A stretch of 64,000 nt of DNA from JACCZR01 sp963830065 (GCA_963830065.1 CAWHLA010000009.1:124001-188000), one strand, 5' to 3'. Positions 8,397-21,671 are shown, numbered from the stretch's first letter. A program made the numbers and translations. Notes: generated by a model not told the origin, from the letters alone.

Positions 8397-9007
8397 GCAC
8401 AGTGGCTGCCCGCCGCCCCGCTCGCTCCGTCGGAAAACGCCGGCGTCGCCGACTGCTGGGCATCCTGGCCGCGCTGCTGCTGGGCGCGGGCCTCTGGGCC
8501 CTCGCCGGCCCCGAGGCCGTGCGGGAGATCACGCTCCCGCTGCGCCACGACGACATCATCCGCCAGCAGGCGAAGAAGAAGGACGTCGACCCGAATCTGA
8601 TCGCGGCGGTGATCTACGAGGAGTCGCGCTTCCGCGACCAGACCTCGCACGCGGGCGCGCGCGGCCTGATGCAGATCACGCCGGCCACCGCGCGCTTCAT
8701 CGCCCGTGACTCCGGCGGCGCGGCCTTCACCCAGCGCGACCTGGCCACGCCTCAGATCAACATCGCCTACGGGACCTACTACCTCCGCTACCTCCTGCGT
8801 CGCTACGAAGGCAACGAGGAGCTGGCGATAGCGGCGTACAACGCCGGCGAGACCAACGTGGACCGGTGGGTGAGACGGGCCGGCGGGCCGGACGCGTTCG
8901 ACACCCTCGACGACATCCCATTCCCGGAGACCCGGGCCTACGTGCAGAACGTGCAGCGTTCGAAGCGCTCCTACGAGCAGCACTACGGCGACGAGCTAGA
9001 CGTCTAG
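8393..9007 (+). CDS. Membrane-anchored lytic transglycosylase, SLT domain (GH23)
   Basis: 204 residues. An Arg-rich cytoplasmic start and one hydrophobic segment (~21-39) form a signal anchor. The SLT domain covers ~55-190, with catalytic Glu at about residue 77 in YEESRF, then GARGLMQITP, AYGTYYLRYLL and AIAAYNAGETNVDRW. It should cleave the glycan backbone of peptidoglycan outside the membrane, giving 1,6-anhydro-muropeptides. The start overlaps the coaE stop in ATGA, implying translational coupling. The next gene encodes another exported protein, of unknown role. Confidence 0.9.
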   Translation: MSTVAARRPARSVGKRRRRRLLGILAALLLGAGLWALAGPEAVREITLPLRHDDIIRQQAKKKDVDPNLIAAVIYEESRFRDQTSHAGARGLMQITPATARFIARDSGGAAFTQRDLATPQINIAYGTYYLRYLLRRYEGNEELAIAAYNAGETNVDRWVRRAGGPDAFDTLDDIPFPETRAYVQNVQRSKRSYEQHYGDELDV

Positions 9008-9011
9008 TCGG

Positions 9012-9971
9012 GTGGACGTCGAACGACGACGGCGCCGCCGCGAGGAGGCGCGCCGCCGCACGCGGCAGCAGCGGCTGGTCACGCTCGGCATCGCCTTCGG
9101 GCTGCTGGCAGTTGTGCTCATGGTCGCGGCCGGCGGCGAGGAGGCGGCCGAGGCCCCCGAGAAGGCCGGGCGCCCGGCCAAGCCTGCGGAGCTGCCCCGC
9201 GGCGGGCGCAGCCTGTTCCCCGAGCGGCGGGTGGTGGCCTTCTACGGTGCGCCCCAGAACGAGGAGCTCGGCGCGCTCGGTATAGGGACCCCGGCGCAGG
9301 CCGGCCGGCGCCTGGAGCGCCAGGCCACGCCATACAACCGGCCCGGGCGCCCCGCGCTCCCGGCGTTCGAGCTGATCTCCACAATCGTCCATCGGACCCC
9401 CGGGGAGGACGGCAGATTCTCGACGCGCCAGAAGCCCGAGGTGATCGATCGCTACCTGCGCGAGGCCAGGAAGCACCGCGCCCTGCTCATCCTCGACATC
9501 CAGCCCGGGCGCGCCTCCTTCCTCGACGAGGTCCGCGCGCTGCGGCCCTGGCTCGAGCAGCCGGACGTGTCCCTGGCGCTCGACCCCGAGTGGAGCATGA
9601 AGGAGGGCGAGATCCCCGGCCAGAGCATCGGCTCGACCACCGCCGGGATCGTCAACGAGGTCTCCGCCTATCTGTCGCGGCTGGTGCGGGAGCGCAACCT
9701 GCCCGAGAAGCTCCTTCTCGTGCACCGCTTCACCGCGGACATGATCGACAACGAGCGCTCCCTGCGCCCCTACCCCGGCGTGGAGCTGGTGGTGAACGTC
9801 GACGGGTTCGGCACCCAGGCCCAGAAGAAGGCCAAGTACAGGGAGTTCACGCGCGGCCGCGAGAAGGCGCTGAACGGCTTCAAGCTGTTCTACCGGGAGG
9901 ACACGGGGGTGATGACCCCGCGCCAGACCCTGCGGCTGAAGCCCCCGCCGGACGTGGTGGCCTACGAGTGA
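9012..9971 (+). CDS. Exported protein of unknown function, probably TIM-barrel-like
   Basis: 319 residues. A strongly basic N-terminus (~5-20), one membrane segment (~22-40) and an Ala/Glu/Pro linker lead into an extracytoplasmic domain from ~70. Regularly spaced beta-strand-like segments (VVAFYGAP, FELISTIVH, ALLILDIQPG, VSLALDPEWSM, KLLLVHRF, VELVVNVDGFG) suggest a (beta/alpha)8 barrel with acidic residues at strand ends, as in glycoside hydrolases; that is inference. No named family was recognised. It follows the lytic transglycosylase by only 4 nt, so a cell-wall role is possible. The final ~10 bp overlap the convergent Usp-like gene. GTG 9012 is the start. Confidence 0.65.
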   Translation: MDVERRRRRREEARRRTRQQRLVTLGIAFGLLAVVLMVAAGGEEAAEAPEKAGRPAKPAELPRGGRSLFPERRVVAFYGAPQNEELGALGIGTPAQAGRRLERQATPYNRPGRPALPAFELISTIVHRTPGEDGRFSTRQKPEVIDRYLREARKHRALLILDIQPGRASFLDEVRALRPWLEQPDVSLALDPEWSMKEGEIPGQSIGSTTAGIVNEVSAYLSRLVRERNLPEKLLLVHRFTADMIDNERSLRPYPGVELVVNVDGFGTQAQKKAKYREFTRGREKALNGFKLFYREDTGVMTPRQTLRLKPPPDVVAYE

Positions 9972-10459
9972 CGCGCCCGCCGGGTGCCGGTCACGGCCCC
10001 GAGCGGTGAGAGAAGGCCGAGGCTCTCGGGCGCCTCGCGGTGGCGAACCTCGTGCTCCGGCTGCGGCGGCTGGGCCACCACGTGCCGAACCGGGGCGTCG
10101 GTCACCTGCTCGATCCGGTGCGGCAGGTCCACCTGCAGCCACCTCGAGCTGCCTGTGGGCATCGTGGAGACGACGATCTCGTCGAAGCGCGTGGGGTCCC
10201 AGGCCTCACGCACCGCCGACAGGGCGTCGTGGTCGCCGGCGGTGCCGTCGACCTCGAGGCCCGCGGCCCGCATCCGCTCCGTGGCGGTCTCGATGCGGCG
10301 CTCGGCGGCTTCGCGTCCCTCGCGCCCGGCCGCCGGCGCCGGCACCAGCAGCGTGAAGTGGCAACGGTCGCGCGCGGCCCGCTCGCCCAGGGCCTCGATC
10401 AGCTCGACCGAGTCGGCTGTGACGTTTGCGACGACCAGGATCTCGTACTGCCAAGCCAT
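9962..10459 (-). CDS. UspA-like nucleotide-binding-fold protein
   Basis: 165 residues. The N-terminal half reads as a UspA-type alpha/beta fold: YEILVVANVTADSVELIEALGERA, HFTLLVPAP, an ERMRAAGLEVDG helix-strand, then DEIVVSTMPTGSSRWLQVDLPHRIE. The glycine-rich ATP loop of ATP-binding Usps is replaced by TGSSRW, so nucleotide binding is uncertain. The last ~35 residues are polar and probably flexible. The start is ATG 10459, 7 nt below a TACCCT element; it is divergent from uvrB with about 50 bp between them. Function unknown; stress-related by family only. Confidence 0.65.
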   Translation of the reverse strand: MAWQYEILVVANVTADSVELIEALGERAARDRCHFTLLVPAPAAGREGREAAERRIETATERMRAAGLEVDGTAGDHDALSAVREAWDPTRFDEIVVSTMPTGSSRWLQVDLPHRIEQVTDAPVRHVVAQPPQPEHEVRHREAPESLGLLSPLGAVTGTRRARHS

Positions 10460-10466
10460 CACCTGC

Positions 10467-10503
10467 AGGGTACGCCTGAGGTGACCTGTTCGGCAAGTAA
10501 CGT
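10467..10503. promoter_or_regulatory. Divergent leaderless-type promoters between the Usp-like gene and uvrB
   Basis: Minus strand: TACCCT at 10467-10472, 7 nt before ATG 10459. Plus strand: TAACGT at 10498-10503, 8 nt before the uvrB GTG at 10512. A single GTTCGG half-site is present at 10490-10495 but no complete LexA palindrome. Confidence 0.45.
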
Positions 10504-10511
10504 CACTCGGA

Positions 10512-12524
10512 GTGCCCGATTTCAAGGTCAACAGCGCCTACACGGCGATTGCCGACCAGCCCACGGCGCGCGATGGGCTGGCCGAGGGCATCGACGGCGG
10601 CGACCGCTTCCAGACCCTGCTCGGGGTCACCGGGTCGGGCAAGACCGCGACGATGGCCTTCGCCATCGAGAAGACGCAGCGGCCAGCGCTGGTGATCGCC
10701 CACAACAAGACCCTTGCGGCGCAGCTGTGCAACGAGTTCCGGGAGTTCTTCCCGAACAACTCGGTCGAGTACTTCGTCTCCTACTACGACTACTACCAGC
10801 CCGAGGCGTACGTCCCCAGCCAGGACCTCTACATCGAGAAGGACTCCTCGATCAACCAGGAGATCGAGCGCCTGAGGCACTCCGCCACGGCGTCTCTGTT
10901 CGCCCGCCGGGACGTGATCGTGGTGGCCAGCGTGTCCTGCATCTTCGGCCTCGGCTCGCCCGAGAAGTACGACGCGATGATGCTCCTGCTCAAGAAGGAC
11001 GAGATGATCGACCGCGACGCGGTGCTGCGGAAGCTGGTGGACATCCAGTACTCGCGCAACGACAGCGTTCTGTCGCGCGGGTCGTTCCGGGTCAAGGGCG
11101 ACACCCTCGAGGTCTTCCCGGCCTACGCCGAGACCGCCTACCGGGCGGTGCTGTTCGGCGACGAGGTGGAGATCGTCCAGGAGTTCGACCCGCTCACGGG
11201 CGAGGTGCTCAAGGAGCTCGAGTACGCGGCGATCTGGCCGGCCACCCACTACGCCACCGATCGGGTGACGATCGAGCGGGCGGTGGGGGAGATCCGCGAC
11301 GAGATGGAGGCCCGGACCTCCGAGCTCGAGGAACAGGGCAAGCTGCTCGAGTCCCACCGGCTGCGCCAGCGCACCCAGTTCGACATGGAGATGCTGCGCG
11401 AGCTCGGCTTCTGCAACGGGATCGAGAACTACTCGCGCATCCTCGACGGCCGCGCGCCCGGCAGCCGGCCCTACTGCCTGCTGGACTTCTTTCCCAAGGA
11501 CTTCGTCTGCTTCATCGACGAGTCGCACCAGACCGTCCCGCAGATCGGCGGCATGTACGAAGGCGACCGCTCTCGCAAGCAGACGCTGGTGGACTACGGC
11601 TTCCGCCTGCCCAGCGCGCTGGACAACCGTCCCCAGACCTTCGACGAGTTCCTCACCCGCGTGCCTCAGGTGGTCTTCGTCTCCGCCACCCCTGGCGAGT
11701 TCGAGCGAAACCACGCCGCGCGGATGGTCGAGCAGATCGTCAGGCCGACCGGGATCGTCGATCCCGAGGTCGAGGTCCGCGAGACCAAGAACCAGATCGA
11801 CGACCTGATGGGCGAGATAAAGAAGACCGCCGAGGCGGGCGAGCGGACTCTGGTCACCACGCTCACCAAGAAGATGGCCGAGGACCTGACCGATTACCTG
11901 CTCGAGTACGGCTTCCGGGTGCGCTACCTGCACTCCGAGGTGGACACGCTGGAGCGGATTCAGATCATCCGCGAGCTGCGGCTGGGCGAGTACGACGTGC
12001 TGGTCGGGGTCAACCTGCTGCGGGAGGGCCTGGACCTCCCCGAGGTCTCGCTGGTGGGCATCCTGGACGCCGACAAGGAGGGCTTCCTGCGCGGCGAGAC
12101 CTCGCTGATCCAGACGATCGGGCGGGCCGCGCGGAACATCAGGGGCCACGTGGTCATGTACGCCGACAAGGAGACCGCGGCAATGAAGACGGCCCTGAGC
12201 GAGACCGACCGTCGCCGCGCCATCCAGGTGGCCTACAACACCGAGCACGGGATCACGCCCGAGACGGTGCGCAAGGGCATCTCCGACATCTCCGACTTCC
12301 TGGCCGTCGAGTCCAAGCTGCCGGACAAGTCCCGCCGGCGCAAGCGCGCCCGCGAGGAGGGCATGTCGGCCGAGGAGCTCGGCCGGACCATCGTCGAGCT
12401 GGAGGAGGAGATGCTCGCGGCAGCGGACGACCTGCGCTTCGAGTACGCCGCCAAGCTGCGGGACGAGATCAAGTCCCTGCGCCGCGAGCTCGACGAGCTG
12501 GAGGCGGAGGCCCGGGCGTCCTGA
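10512..12524 (+). CDS. uvrB: Excinuclease ABC subunit B
   Basis: 670 residues, normal length. Walker A is GVTGSGKTATMAF (~36-48); the beta-hairpin that probes DNA is readable as YYDYYQPEAYVPSQD (~91-105). Helicase motifs follow: FIDESHQTVPQ, FVSATPGEFE, VGVNLLREGLDLPEVSL and QTIGRAARN. The C-terminal UVR motif that binds UvrC is at ~630-665 (ELEEEMLAAADDLRFEYAAKLRDEI). UvrB loads on damaged DNA with UvrA (16765-19629) and then recruits UvrC, not present here. The GTG start lies 8 nt after TAACGT, with no Shine-Dalgarno sequence. Confidence 0.97.
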   Translation: MPDFKVNSAYTAIADQPTARDGLAEGIDGGDRFQTLLGVTGSGKTATMAFAIEKTQRPALVIAHNKTLAAQLCNEFREFFPNNSVEYFVSYYDYYQPEAYVPSQDLYIEKDSSINQEIERLRHSATASLFARRDVIVVASVSCIFGLGSPEKYDAMMLLLKKDEMIDRDAVLRKLVDIQYSRNDSVLSRGSFRVKGDTLEVFPAYAETAYRAVLFGDEVEIVQEFDPLTGEVLKELEYAAIWPATHYATDRVTIERAVGEIRDEMEARTSELEEQGKLLESHRLRQRTQFDMEMLRELGFCNGIENYSRILDGRAPGSRPYCLLDFFPKDFVCFIDESHQTVPQIGGMYEGDRSRKQTLVDYGFRLPSALDNRPQTFDEFLTRVPQVVFVSATPGEFERNHAARMVEQIVRPTGIVDPEVEVRETKNQIDDLMGEIKKTAEAGERTLVTTLTKKMAEDLTDYLLEYGFRVRYLHSEVDTLERIQIIRELRLGEYDVLVGVNLLREGLDLPEVSLVGILDADKEGFLRGETSLIQTIGRAARNIRGHVVMYADKETAAMKTALSETDRRRAIQVAYNTEHGITPETVRKGISDISDFLAVESKLPDKSRRRKRAREEGMSAEELGRTIVELEEEMLAAADDLRFEYAAKLRDEIKSLRRELDELEAEARAS

Positions 12525-12620
12525 CACCGCCGCGGGGCGCGACCGCCCGCGCGGGTGAACGGGTCCGGCGCGGCTTAGGTACGCTCCGCCCCGGCAAGGC
12601 AGTCGAGCGGAGGCATCTCT

Positions 12621-13589
12621 TTGGAGCTGGAGCGAAGGTTTATCGAGCGCAGTGACTTCTCGGCGGCGCGCCGGGGCTACGACCCCGAGGAAGTCGACCA
12701 GCATCTCCGCGAGGTCGCGGACGCTGCCGAGCAAGCGGCGGAGGCCCCCGCTGCCAAGGACTCTCTGGGCTCACTGGCGGCCGAGCAGGTCAGATCCATC
12801 GTCGAGGCCGCGGAGACCAACGCCAACGACATCGGCGCCAAGGCCAAGGCCGACGCCGACAAGCTGACCGCCGATGCCACCCGTGAGGCCGGCGAGACCC
12901 GGAAATCCGCCGAGGCGCGACGCCCTCGAGACGCGCACCAACGCGGAGAACGAGGCCGCCGAGCACGTGCAGCGGGTGCAGGACGCCACCAGCGAGATGA
13001 CCACCAAGGCCGAGACCATCGACTCCGAGCTCGAGAGCCTGGTCGGTGGCCTGCGGACCACCGTCAGCGAGCTGACCGAGCGGCTGCGCTCCGAGGCGAG
13101 CGACCTCAACGGCCAGCTCGAGGAGCTGCGCGAGGGCCTCTCGGAGATCCGCGCCGCCGCCCCGGCCGGCTCGTCCACCGTCGCCGTCGGCTCATCGGGC
13201 GGGTCTTCGACCACCACCAGCGCGGCGACGACGACGTGATCGAGGAGGTCGACGACGAGGAGGCCGAGGTCGCCCACGAGGCCGCCACCGAGGAGGAGCC
13301 TGAGCTGGTCGTCGAGGAGGACGAGGAGACCGAGGTCCAGGAGCCGGGGCTGGCCGAGGCATCCGAGAAAGCCGGCGACGTCGACGAGCCCGGCCTGGCC
13401 GAGGACGACCAGGAGGAGGCGCCCGCGGCGTCCGGTGGCGAGGGCTCGGAGGGCGCTCGACTGATCGCGCTGAACATGGCGCTCAACGGCAACCCCCGCG
13501 ACGAGACCGCTCGCTACCTCGAGGAGAACTTCGACCTCGACGACCAGGACTCGATCCTGGACGAGGTCTACGCCAGGGCAGGCGGCTAG
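12621..13589 (+). pseudogene. DivIVA-domain protein, reading frame broken twice as sequenced
   Basis: TTG 12621 follows a good Shine-Dalgarno (CGGAGG, 12608-12613). The first frame gives a DivIVA N-terminus (ERSDFSAARRGYDPEEVDQHL) and the start of a long coiled coil. Near 12911-12920 the sense frame moves by +1 and continues (RDALETRTNAENEAAEH...) through the coil to about 13190. It then returns to the original frame for an acidic region and a conserved-looking C-terminus (ARLIALNMALNG ... LDEVYARAGG) ending at 13589. Because all three pieces are well preserved, two compensating single-base indels in the assembly are more likely than decay. DivIVA proteins mark curved membrane at poles and septa and organise growth or division. 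Confidence 0.75.
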
Positions 13590-13604
13590 ACCGCGCCGGA
13601 TCGC

Positions 13605-15044
13605 CTGACGGGGCCCGCCCCGCTGGACAAGGACCTCGCCGCCGGGCTGGTGTTCCTGGCGTCGGGGGTAGTGCTGGTCCTCGAGATCCTCGGGGTCCGG
13701 CTCCTCGCCCCCTACGTGGGGCTCACGCTGGAGACCACCACCTCGATCATCGGGGTGGTGCTGGCAGCGATCGCCCTCGGTTCCGCCCTGGGCGGGCGGG
13801 CGGCCGACCGGTTCGATCCGCGGCTGCTCCTCACCGGCCTGCTCGCCGCCGGGGGAGTGCTGGCTCTGCTGACGGCGCCTCTGGTCCGCCTGCTGGGGGA
13901 GCAGGAGATCGGGGCGATCGTGGTGGCGGCCCTCGCGCTGGTTCCGCCGGCAGCCGTGCTCAGCGCGGTCACCCCGACGGTCGCGCGAATGCAGTTGAGC
14001 GACCTGGGCCGGTCGGGGACCGTGGTCGGGCGCCTGTCGGCCTGGGCCACCGCAGGGGCGCTGGCCGGGACCTTCGGAACCGGGTTCGTGCTGGTGCCCC
14101 TCCTGTCGGTCACCACCTCGCTGCTGATCGCGGGTGGCCTGCTGATCGTCGTGGGCCTGGCGTTCGGGGTCTACGCCCGGGTCATCGGCGTGGGGCGGGC
14201 CGCGGCGGTGGCGCTGCTCGGCGCCGGCGCCGCGGCGGCGCTGGTGGCGGTGAGCTCGCCCTGCGAGGTGGAGAGCGACTACCACTGCGCGACGGTGACC
14301 GCCGACCCCGCCCGCCCGGGGGGCCGGGTCCTGACCCTCGACGACCTGCACCACTCCTACGTGGACCTCGACGACCCGCGCCACCTGGAGTTCGAGTACG
14401 TGCGCTGGCTGGCCGACTCGATCGACGGCCTGCGGCCGGGGCCGCTCGACGCGGTCTTCGCCGGCGGCGGCGGCTTCACGCTTCCGCGCTGGCTGCTCAC
14501 CGAGCGCCCCGGGTCGCGGGCGCGCGTCCTGGAGGTCGATCCCGACGTGACCGCGCTGGCCCGGCGAAGGCTGGGCCTGCGCACCTCGCGGGCGCTGCGC
14601 GTGACCACGGGCGATGCGCGGGTGACCCTGCGGCGGGTGCCCACCTCCTCGGCCGACTTGGTGGTGGGCGACGCATTCGGCGCCGAGGCCGTTCCCTGGC
14701 ACCTGGCCACCGCGGAGTGGATGAGGGACGTGCGCCGCGTGCTGCGGCCCGGTGGCCTCTATGCGCTGAACGTGATCGACCGCGGCCCGCTGTCCCTGTT
14801 CCGGGCCGAGGCGGCCACGCTGCTCCGGGAGTTCCGCGACGTGCGGGCGGTCGCCCTGCCGGGCCCGGCCGGGCCGAACCTGATCCTCCTTGCCTCGGAA
14901 CGGGGCCTGCCGGGCTCTGTGGGCTCGACCGCCCGCGGGGCCCGCACGTTCGACCGCGCCACCGTGCGCCGGCTGGCCGGCGACGCGGAGCCGTTGCGCG
15001 ACGACGACGCGCCCGCGGATCAGCTGCTCAGCACCGCTGGCTAG
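13605..15044 (+). CDS. Membrane protein with spermidine-synthase-like methyltransferase-fold domain
   Basis: The N-terminal ~190 residues hold about six to seven hydrophobic helices (GLVFLASGVVLVLEILGVRL, GVVLAAIALGSALGG and others). The C-terminal half is an aminopropyltransferase-like Rossmann fold: DAVFAGGGGFTLPRWL, ARVLEVDPDVTALARRRLGL, DLVVGDAFG and the VRRVLRPGGLYALNVID strand. Such fused transporter/SpeE-like proteins are widespread in actinobacteria; aminopropyl transfer has not been shown for most. The first canonical start is GTG 13650, but conserved-looking sequence begins upstream with no ATG/GTG/TTG, so a CTG start (13605 or 13623) is likely; the start is uncertain by about 15 residues. 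Confidence 0.75.
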   Translation: MTGPAPLDKDLAAGLVFLASGVVLVLEILGVRLLAPYVGLTLETTTSIIGVVLAAIALGSALGGRAADRFDPRLLLTGLLAAGGVLALLTAPLVRLLGEQEIGAIVVAALALVPPAAVLSAVTPTVARMQLSDLGRSGTVVGRLSAWATAGALAGTFGTGFVLVPLLSVTTSLLIAGGLLIVVGLAFGVYARVIGVGRAAAVALLGAGAAAALVAVSSPCEVESDYHCATVTADPARPGGRVLTLDDLHHSYVDLDDPRHLEFEYVRWLADSIDGLRPGPLDAVFAGGGGFTLPRWLLTERPGSRARVLEVDPDVTALARRRLGLRTSRALRVTTGDARVTLRRVPTSSADLVVGDAFGAEAVPWHLATAEWMRDVRRVLRPGGLYALNVIDRGPLSLFRAEAATLLREFRDVRAVALPGPAGPNLILLASERGLPGSVGSTARGARTFDRATVRRLAGDAEPLRDDDAPADQLLSTAG

Positions 15045-15056
15045 CCTCGGACGGCC

Positions 15057-16715
<1,659 letters not shown>

Positions 16716-16723
16716 CGGCCGGG

Positions 16724-16737
16724 CGAACGTGTGTTCG
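16724..16737 (+). promoter_or_regulatory. LexA (SOS) box upstream of uvrA
   Basis: CGAACGTGTGTTCG is a perfect inverted repeat of the CGAAC-N4-GTTCG type used by LexA in actinobacteria and other Gram-positives. It ends 14 nt upstream of the uvrA -10 hexamer and thus covers the -35 position, where bound repressor would block RNA polymerase. It is the only full match I noticed in the window. Confidence 0.85.
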
Positions 16738-16751
16738 TCCTGACCCCGTCC

Positions 16752-16757
16752 TAGAAT
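16752..16757 (+). promoter_or_regulatory. -10 element (TAGAAT) of uvrA
   Basis: TAGAAT is the closest match to TATAAT in the window and lies 7 nt before the uvrA GTG. Transcription would begin at or within a base or two of the start codon. No Shine-Dalgarno sequence is present. Confidence 0.6.
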
Positions 16758-16764
16758 CGGTTAT

Positions 16765-19625
<2,861 letters not shown>

Positions 19626-19629
<4 letters not shown>

Positions 19630-20006
19630 GCCCGCGCGTCGATCAACTCGGTGGCCCGGCGCTTGACGGCGTCCGGGATGAGCGGCCCGATCCGGCTGCG
19701 GTTGTCCGCGACCAGCCGGTAGGCCCGCTCAGTGGCGCCCGGAAAGCGCTCGGTGCCCGCGAGGAGAGGGCGTCCCCCCGGCAAATAACTCATCAGCCGG
19801 CTGAGGGCTTCTCCCGCCGACCGCGCCCCATCCCCCTCCACAAGGTGAAACGAGGCCATCCGCTGCTCCTTGGTCAGGCCCGGAAGCAGCTCCGCCGCCT
19901 CCGGGCTGTGAAGAGCGACCGGCGTCAGGCGCCGCCGGCGGTCCAGGGCGAGAATCCCGCCCAGAACCGTCCGGCAGAGCCCACAGTCACGGTCGTAGAG
20001 GATCGT
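19626..20006 (-). CDS. DCC-family (DUF393) thiol-disulfide oxidoreductase-like protein, start unresolved
   Basis: The signature YDRDCGLCR (usually YDGDCGFCR) near the N-terminus, then AVALHSPEAAELLPGL and MASFHLVEGDGARSAGEALSRLM, identify the DCC/DUF393 family, named for its Asp-Cys-Cys motif and thought to act in thiol-disulfide exchange. The frame is open up to the stop codon near 20039, but no ATG, GTG or TTG lies upstream of the motif; the first ATG (19859) would remove the CxxC. The coordinate given uses an ACG at 20006, where the family normally begins; a non-standard start or a small indel is equally possible. AGCGGAGG precedes it after the upstream gene's stop. Confidence 0.6.
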
Positions 20007-20031
20007 GGCCTGCTGGACCGCAGCCTCCGCT

Positions 20032-20568
20032 CTAACAGCTCACGATCAGGTGGAAGGGCCTGTTGGCCAGCGGAGCGTTGTCCCCACCGTTGCGTATTTG
20101 GACGAAGACCCCGTTGACATTGCTCGCGAGCGCAGACACTGCGATCTCGCCTCGAGGAGGATTGACCGCCCCTTCCTCACCGATCGTTGCGGAGTAGACG
20201 CAGTTACGGACGTCGCGGTCGAAGATGACCTGATAACGCCCGGCGTCTACCCGGGCCACGGACGTCACGCCTCGCCCGCGAGCCTGCACTCCCGCGGCGG
20301 TCACGACCGACCAATGGCCTACCCCTCCCGCCAGCGGGACAGCTCCCAGCCTGCCCTCATTGATCTCCCGCCCACTGAGGCCGGCTCGCCGCAGGTCACG
20401 CCCCCTGAGCGTCCCGTTCTTGACCGCACGCGTGCCCACCGACCCCGTCTTCATGTTGCGCGCGCCGATCTTGATCGCGGCGTAGGAGGTACCGCCGAGT
20501 GCGACGAAGAGGGCGATGAGGGAGATGACCAGGGCCGGTGAGGGCCGGCGGAGACGCAATCTGCGCAT
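20032..20568 (-). CDS. Exported protein with RPSPA-type leader, function unknown
   Basis: 178 residues. The N-terminus (LRLRRPSPALVISLIALFVA then LGGTSYAA) is a signal peptide of a type very common in Thermoleophilia, and nearly the same leader occurs in the paralogue at 21715-22314. After cleavage near YAA, a short segment of small repeats (GARNMKTGSVGTRAVKNGTLRGRDLRRAGLSG in part) resembles the turn-rich passages seen in this family. A beta-rich domain follows (VTSVARVDAGRYQVIFDRDVRNCVYSATIG) with two conserved-looking Cys (NCVYSA and the terminal SC), possibly disulfide-bonded. Function not known. Confidence 0.7.
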   Translation of the reverse strand: MRRLRLRRPSPALVISLIALFVALGGTSYAAIKIGARNMKTGSVGTRAVKNGTLRGRDLRRAGLSGREINEGRLGAVPLAGGVGHWSVVTAAGVQARGRGVTSVARVDAGRYQVIFDRDVRNCVYSATIGEEGAVNPPRGEIAVSALASNVNGVFVQIRNGGDNAPLANRPFHLIVSC

Positions 20569-20632
20569 GAGTCCTCCAGTTCGATGAACACGCAGGTTCT
20601 ACCCACAACGCCGGTCTGAAAGTCTGCCCGGC

Positions 20633-21211
20633 GTGAAAGCCCTCAAGCTCTACCTCCAGAAGTGGCGCTGGTACGAGCGCAACTCGCTGCCGTGGAACCG
20701 CGTCGCTATCCACCGCGAGTTCGCTCGTCGCAACGCCTTCGTGCGCTGGCCCGTGCAGGGCAACGTGCTGGAGTCGTTCCGCGACGGGCGCTTGGAGGTT
20801 GGCGAGCACGCCCTGCTCGAGCCCAACGTCTGGCTGACCACCGGCGACTCCGGCAGGATCCGGATCGGCGGCGACACCTTCCTCAACATCGGGGTGATGG
20901 TCGCCTCCGTCGAGTTGGTGGAGATAGGCGACCACTGCATGTTCGCCAACGGCTGCTTCATCACCGACGGCAACCACCGCTTCGACGACTTGGAGACCCC
21001 CGTCACCTGGCAGGGGTTCTCGACCAAGGGTCCGACGCGCGTGGGCGACAACGTCTGGTGCGGGGCGAACGTGGTGATCGCCAGCGGGGTGACCGTCGGC
21101 GAGCGCTGTGTGATCGGGGCTAACAGCGTGGTGACGAAGGACCTGCCGCCCTATTCGATCGCCGCGGGGGCCCCCGCGAAGGTGCTCAAGGACGCCCGCG
21201 CGGCCGACTGA
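20633..21211 (+). CDS. Left-handed beta-helix acyltransferase (hexapeptide repeat)
   Basis: 192 residues. Hexapeptide-type repeats run from ~45 to ~180 (LEVGEHALLEPNVWLTT, IRIGGDTFLNIGVMVAS, VEIGDHCMFANGCFI, TRVGDNVWCGANVVIAS, VTVGERCVIGANSVVTKD), ending in the usual IAAGAPAKVLKD cap. The probable catalytic His is in DGNHRFDD, as in maltose/galactoside O-acetyltransferases. The acceptor is unknown, probably a sugar of a surface polysaccharide. The start GTG 20633 sits in a short divergent gap opposite the exported protein. Confidence 0.85.
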   Translation: MKALKLYLQKWRWYERNSLPWNRVAIHREFARRNAFVRWPVQGNVLESFRDGRLEVGEHALLEPNVWLTTGDSGRIRIGGDTFLNIGVMVASVELVEIGDHCMFANGCFITDGNHRFDDLETPVTWQGFSTKGPTRVGDNVWCGANVVIASGVTVGERCVIGANSVVTKDLPPYSIAAGAPAKVLKDARAAD

Positions 21212-21242
21212 CGTCGGGTGCCGCTAGCGGACCAAGTCTGCG

Positions 21243-21659
21243 TTAGGCGAGCACCTGCACCATCACCCTGCGCTCCCGCGGCCGGTCGTCGAAGTCCACG
21301 AGGACCAGCTGCTGCCAGGTCCCGGTGACCAGCCGCCCGTCCCGCAAGGGGATGGTCTCCGACGGCCCCACGATCGCCGCCCGAATGTGGGCGTGCGAGT
21401 TCGAGTCGTGGTTCAGCTCGTTGTGGCGGTATGGGTCGTCGGGCGGGATCAAGCGGTCGAGCACGGCCCTCAGGTCGTGCACGCCGCCCGGCTCGAACTC
21501 CATCGCGGTGATCGCCGCGGTGGAGCCGGGAACGAAGAGGGATACGGCGCCGTCGCGAGCGCCGGAGGAGGCGACGAAGCTCTCGACGCCCTGCGTGAGG
21601 TCGATTACGTCGCCGTCGCCCTGGGTGGAGAAGCGCAGCTCGCCGGTGTGGACGCCCAC
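21243..21659 (-). CDS. YjbQ / UPF0047 family protein
   Basis: 138 residues, the full length of the family. The conserved segments are LFVPGSTAAITAMEFEPG and the His-rich HNELNHDSNSHAHIRAAIVG (~79-98), followed by GTWQQLVLVDFD. E. coli YjbQ has weak thiamine-phosphate synthase activity and binds metal through these histidines; the physiological role is unsettled. GTG 21659 is 6 nt from a TAGGAT -10-like element on the minus strand. Confidence 0.88.
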   Translation of the reverse strand: MGVHTGELRFSTQGDGDVIDLTQGVESFVASSGARDGAVSLFVPGSTAAITAMEFEPGGVHDLRAVLDRLIPPDDPYRHNELNHDSNSHAHIRAAIVGPSETIPLRDGRLVTGTWQQLVLVDFDDRPRERRVMVQVLA

Positions 21660-21665
21660 CGGGCG

Positions 21666-21671
21666 ATCCTA
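21666..21671 (-). promoter_or_regulatory. Putative -10 element (TAGGAT) for the yjbQ-like gene
   Basis: On the minus strand TAGGAT lies 6 nt before GTG 21659, with no ribosome-binding sequence between; a leaderless layout. Confidence 0.5.

Noticed and set aside
10480..10511. Possible LexA box at uvrB
   Set aside because: Only a GTTCGG half-site is present; no matching CGAAC arm at the right spacing.
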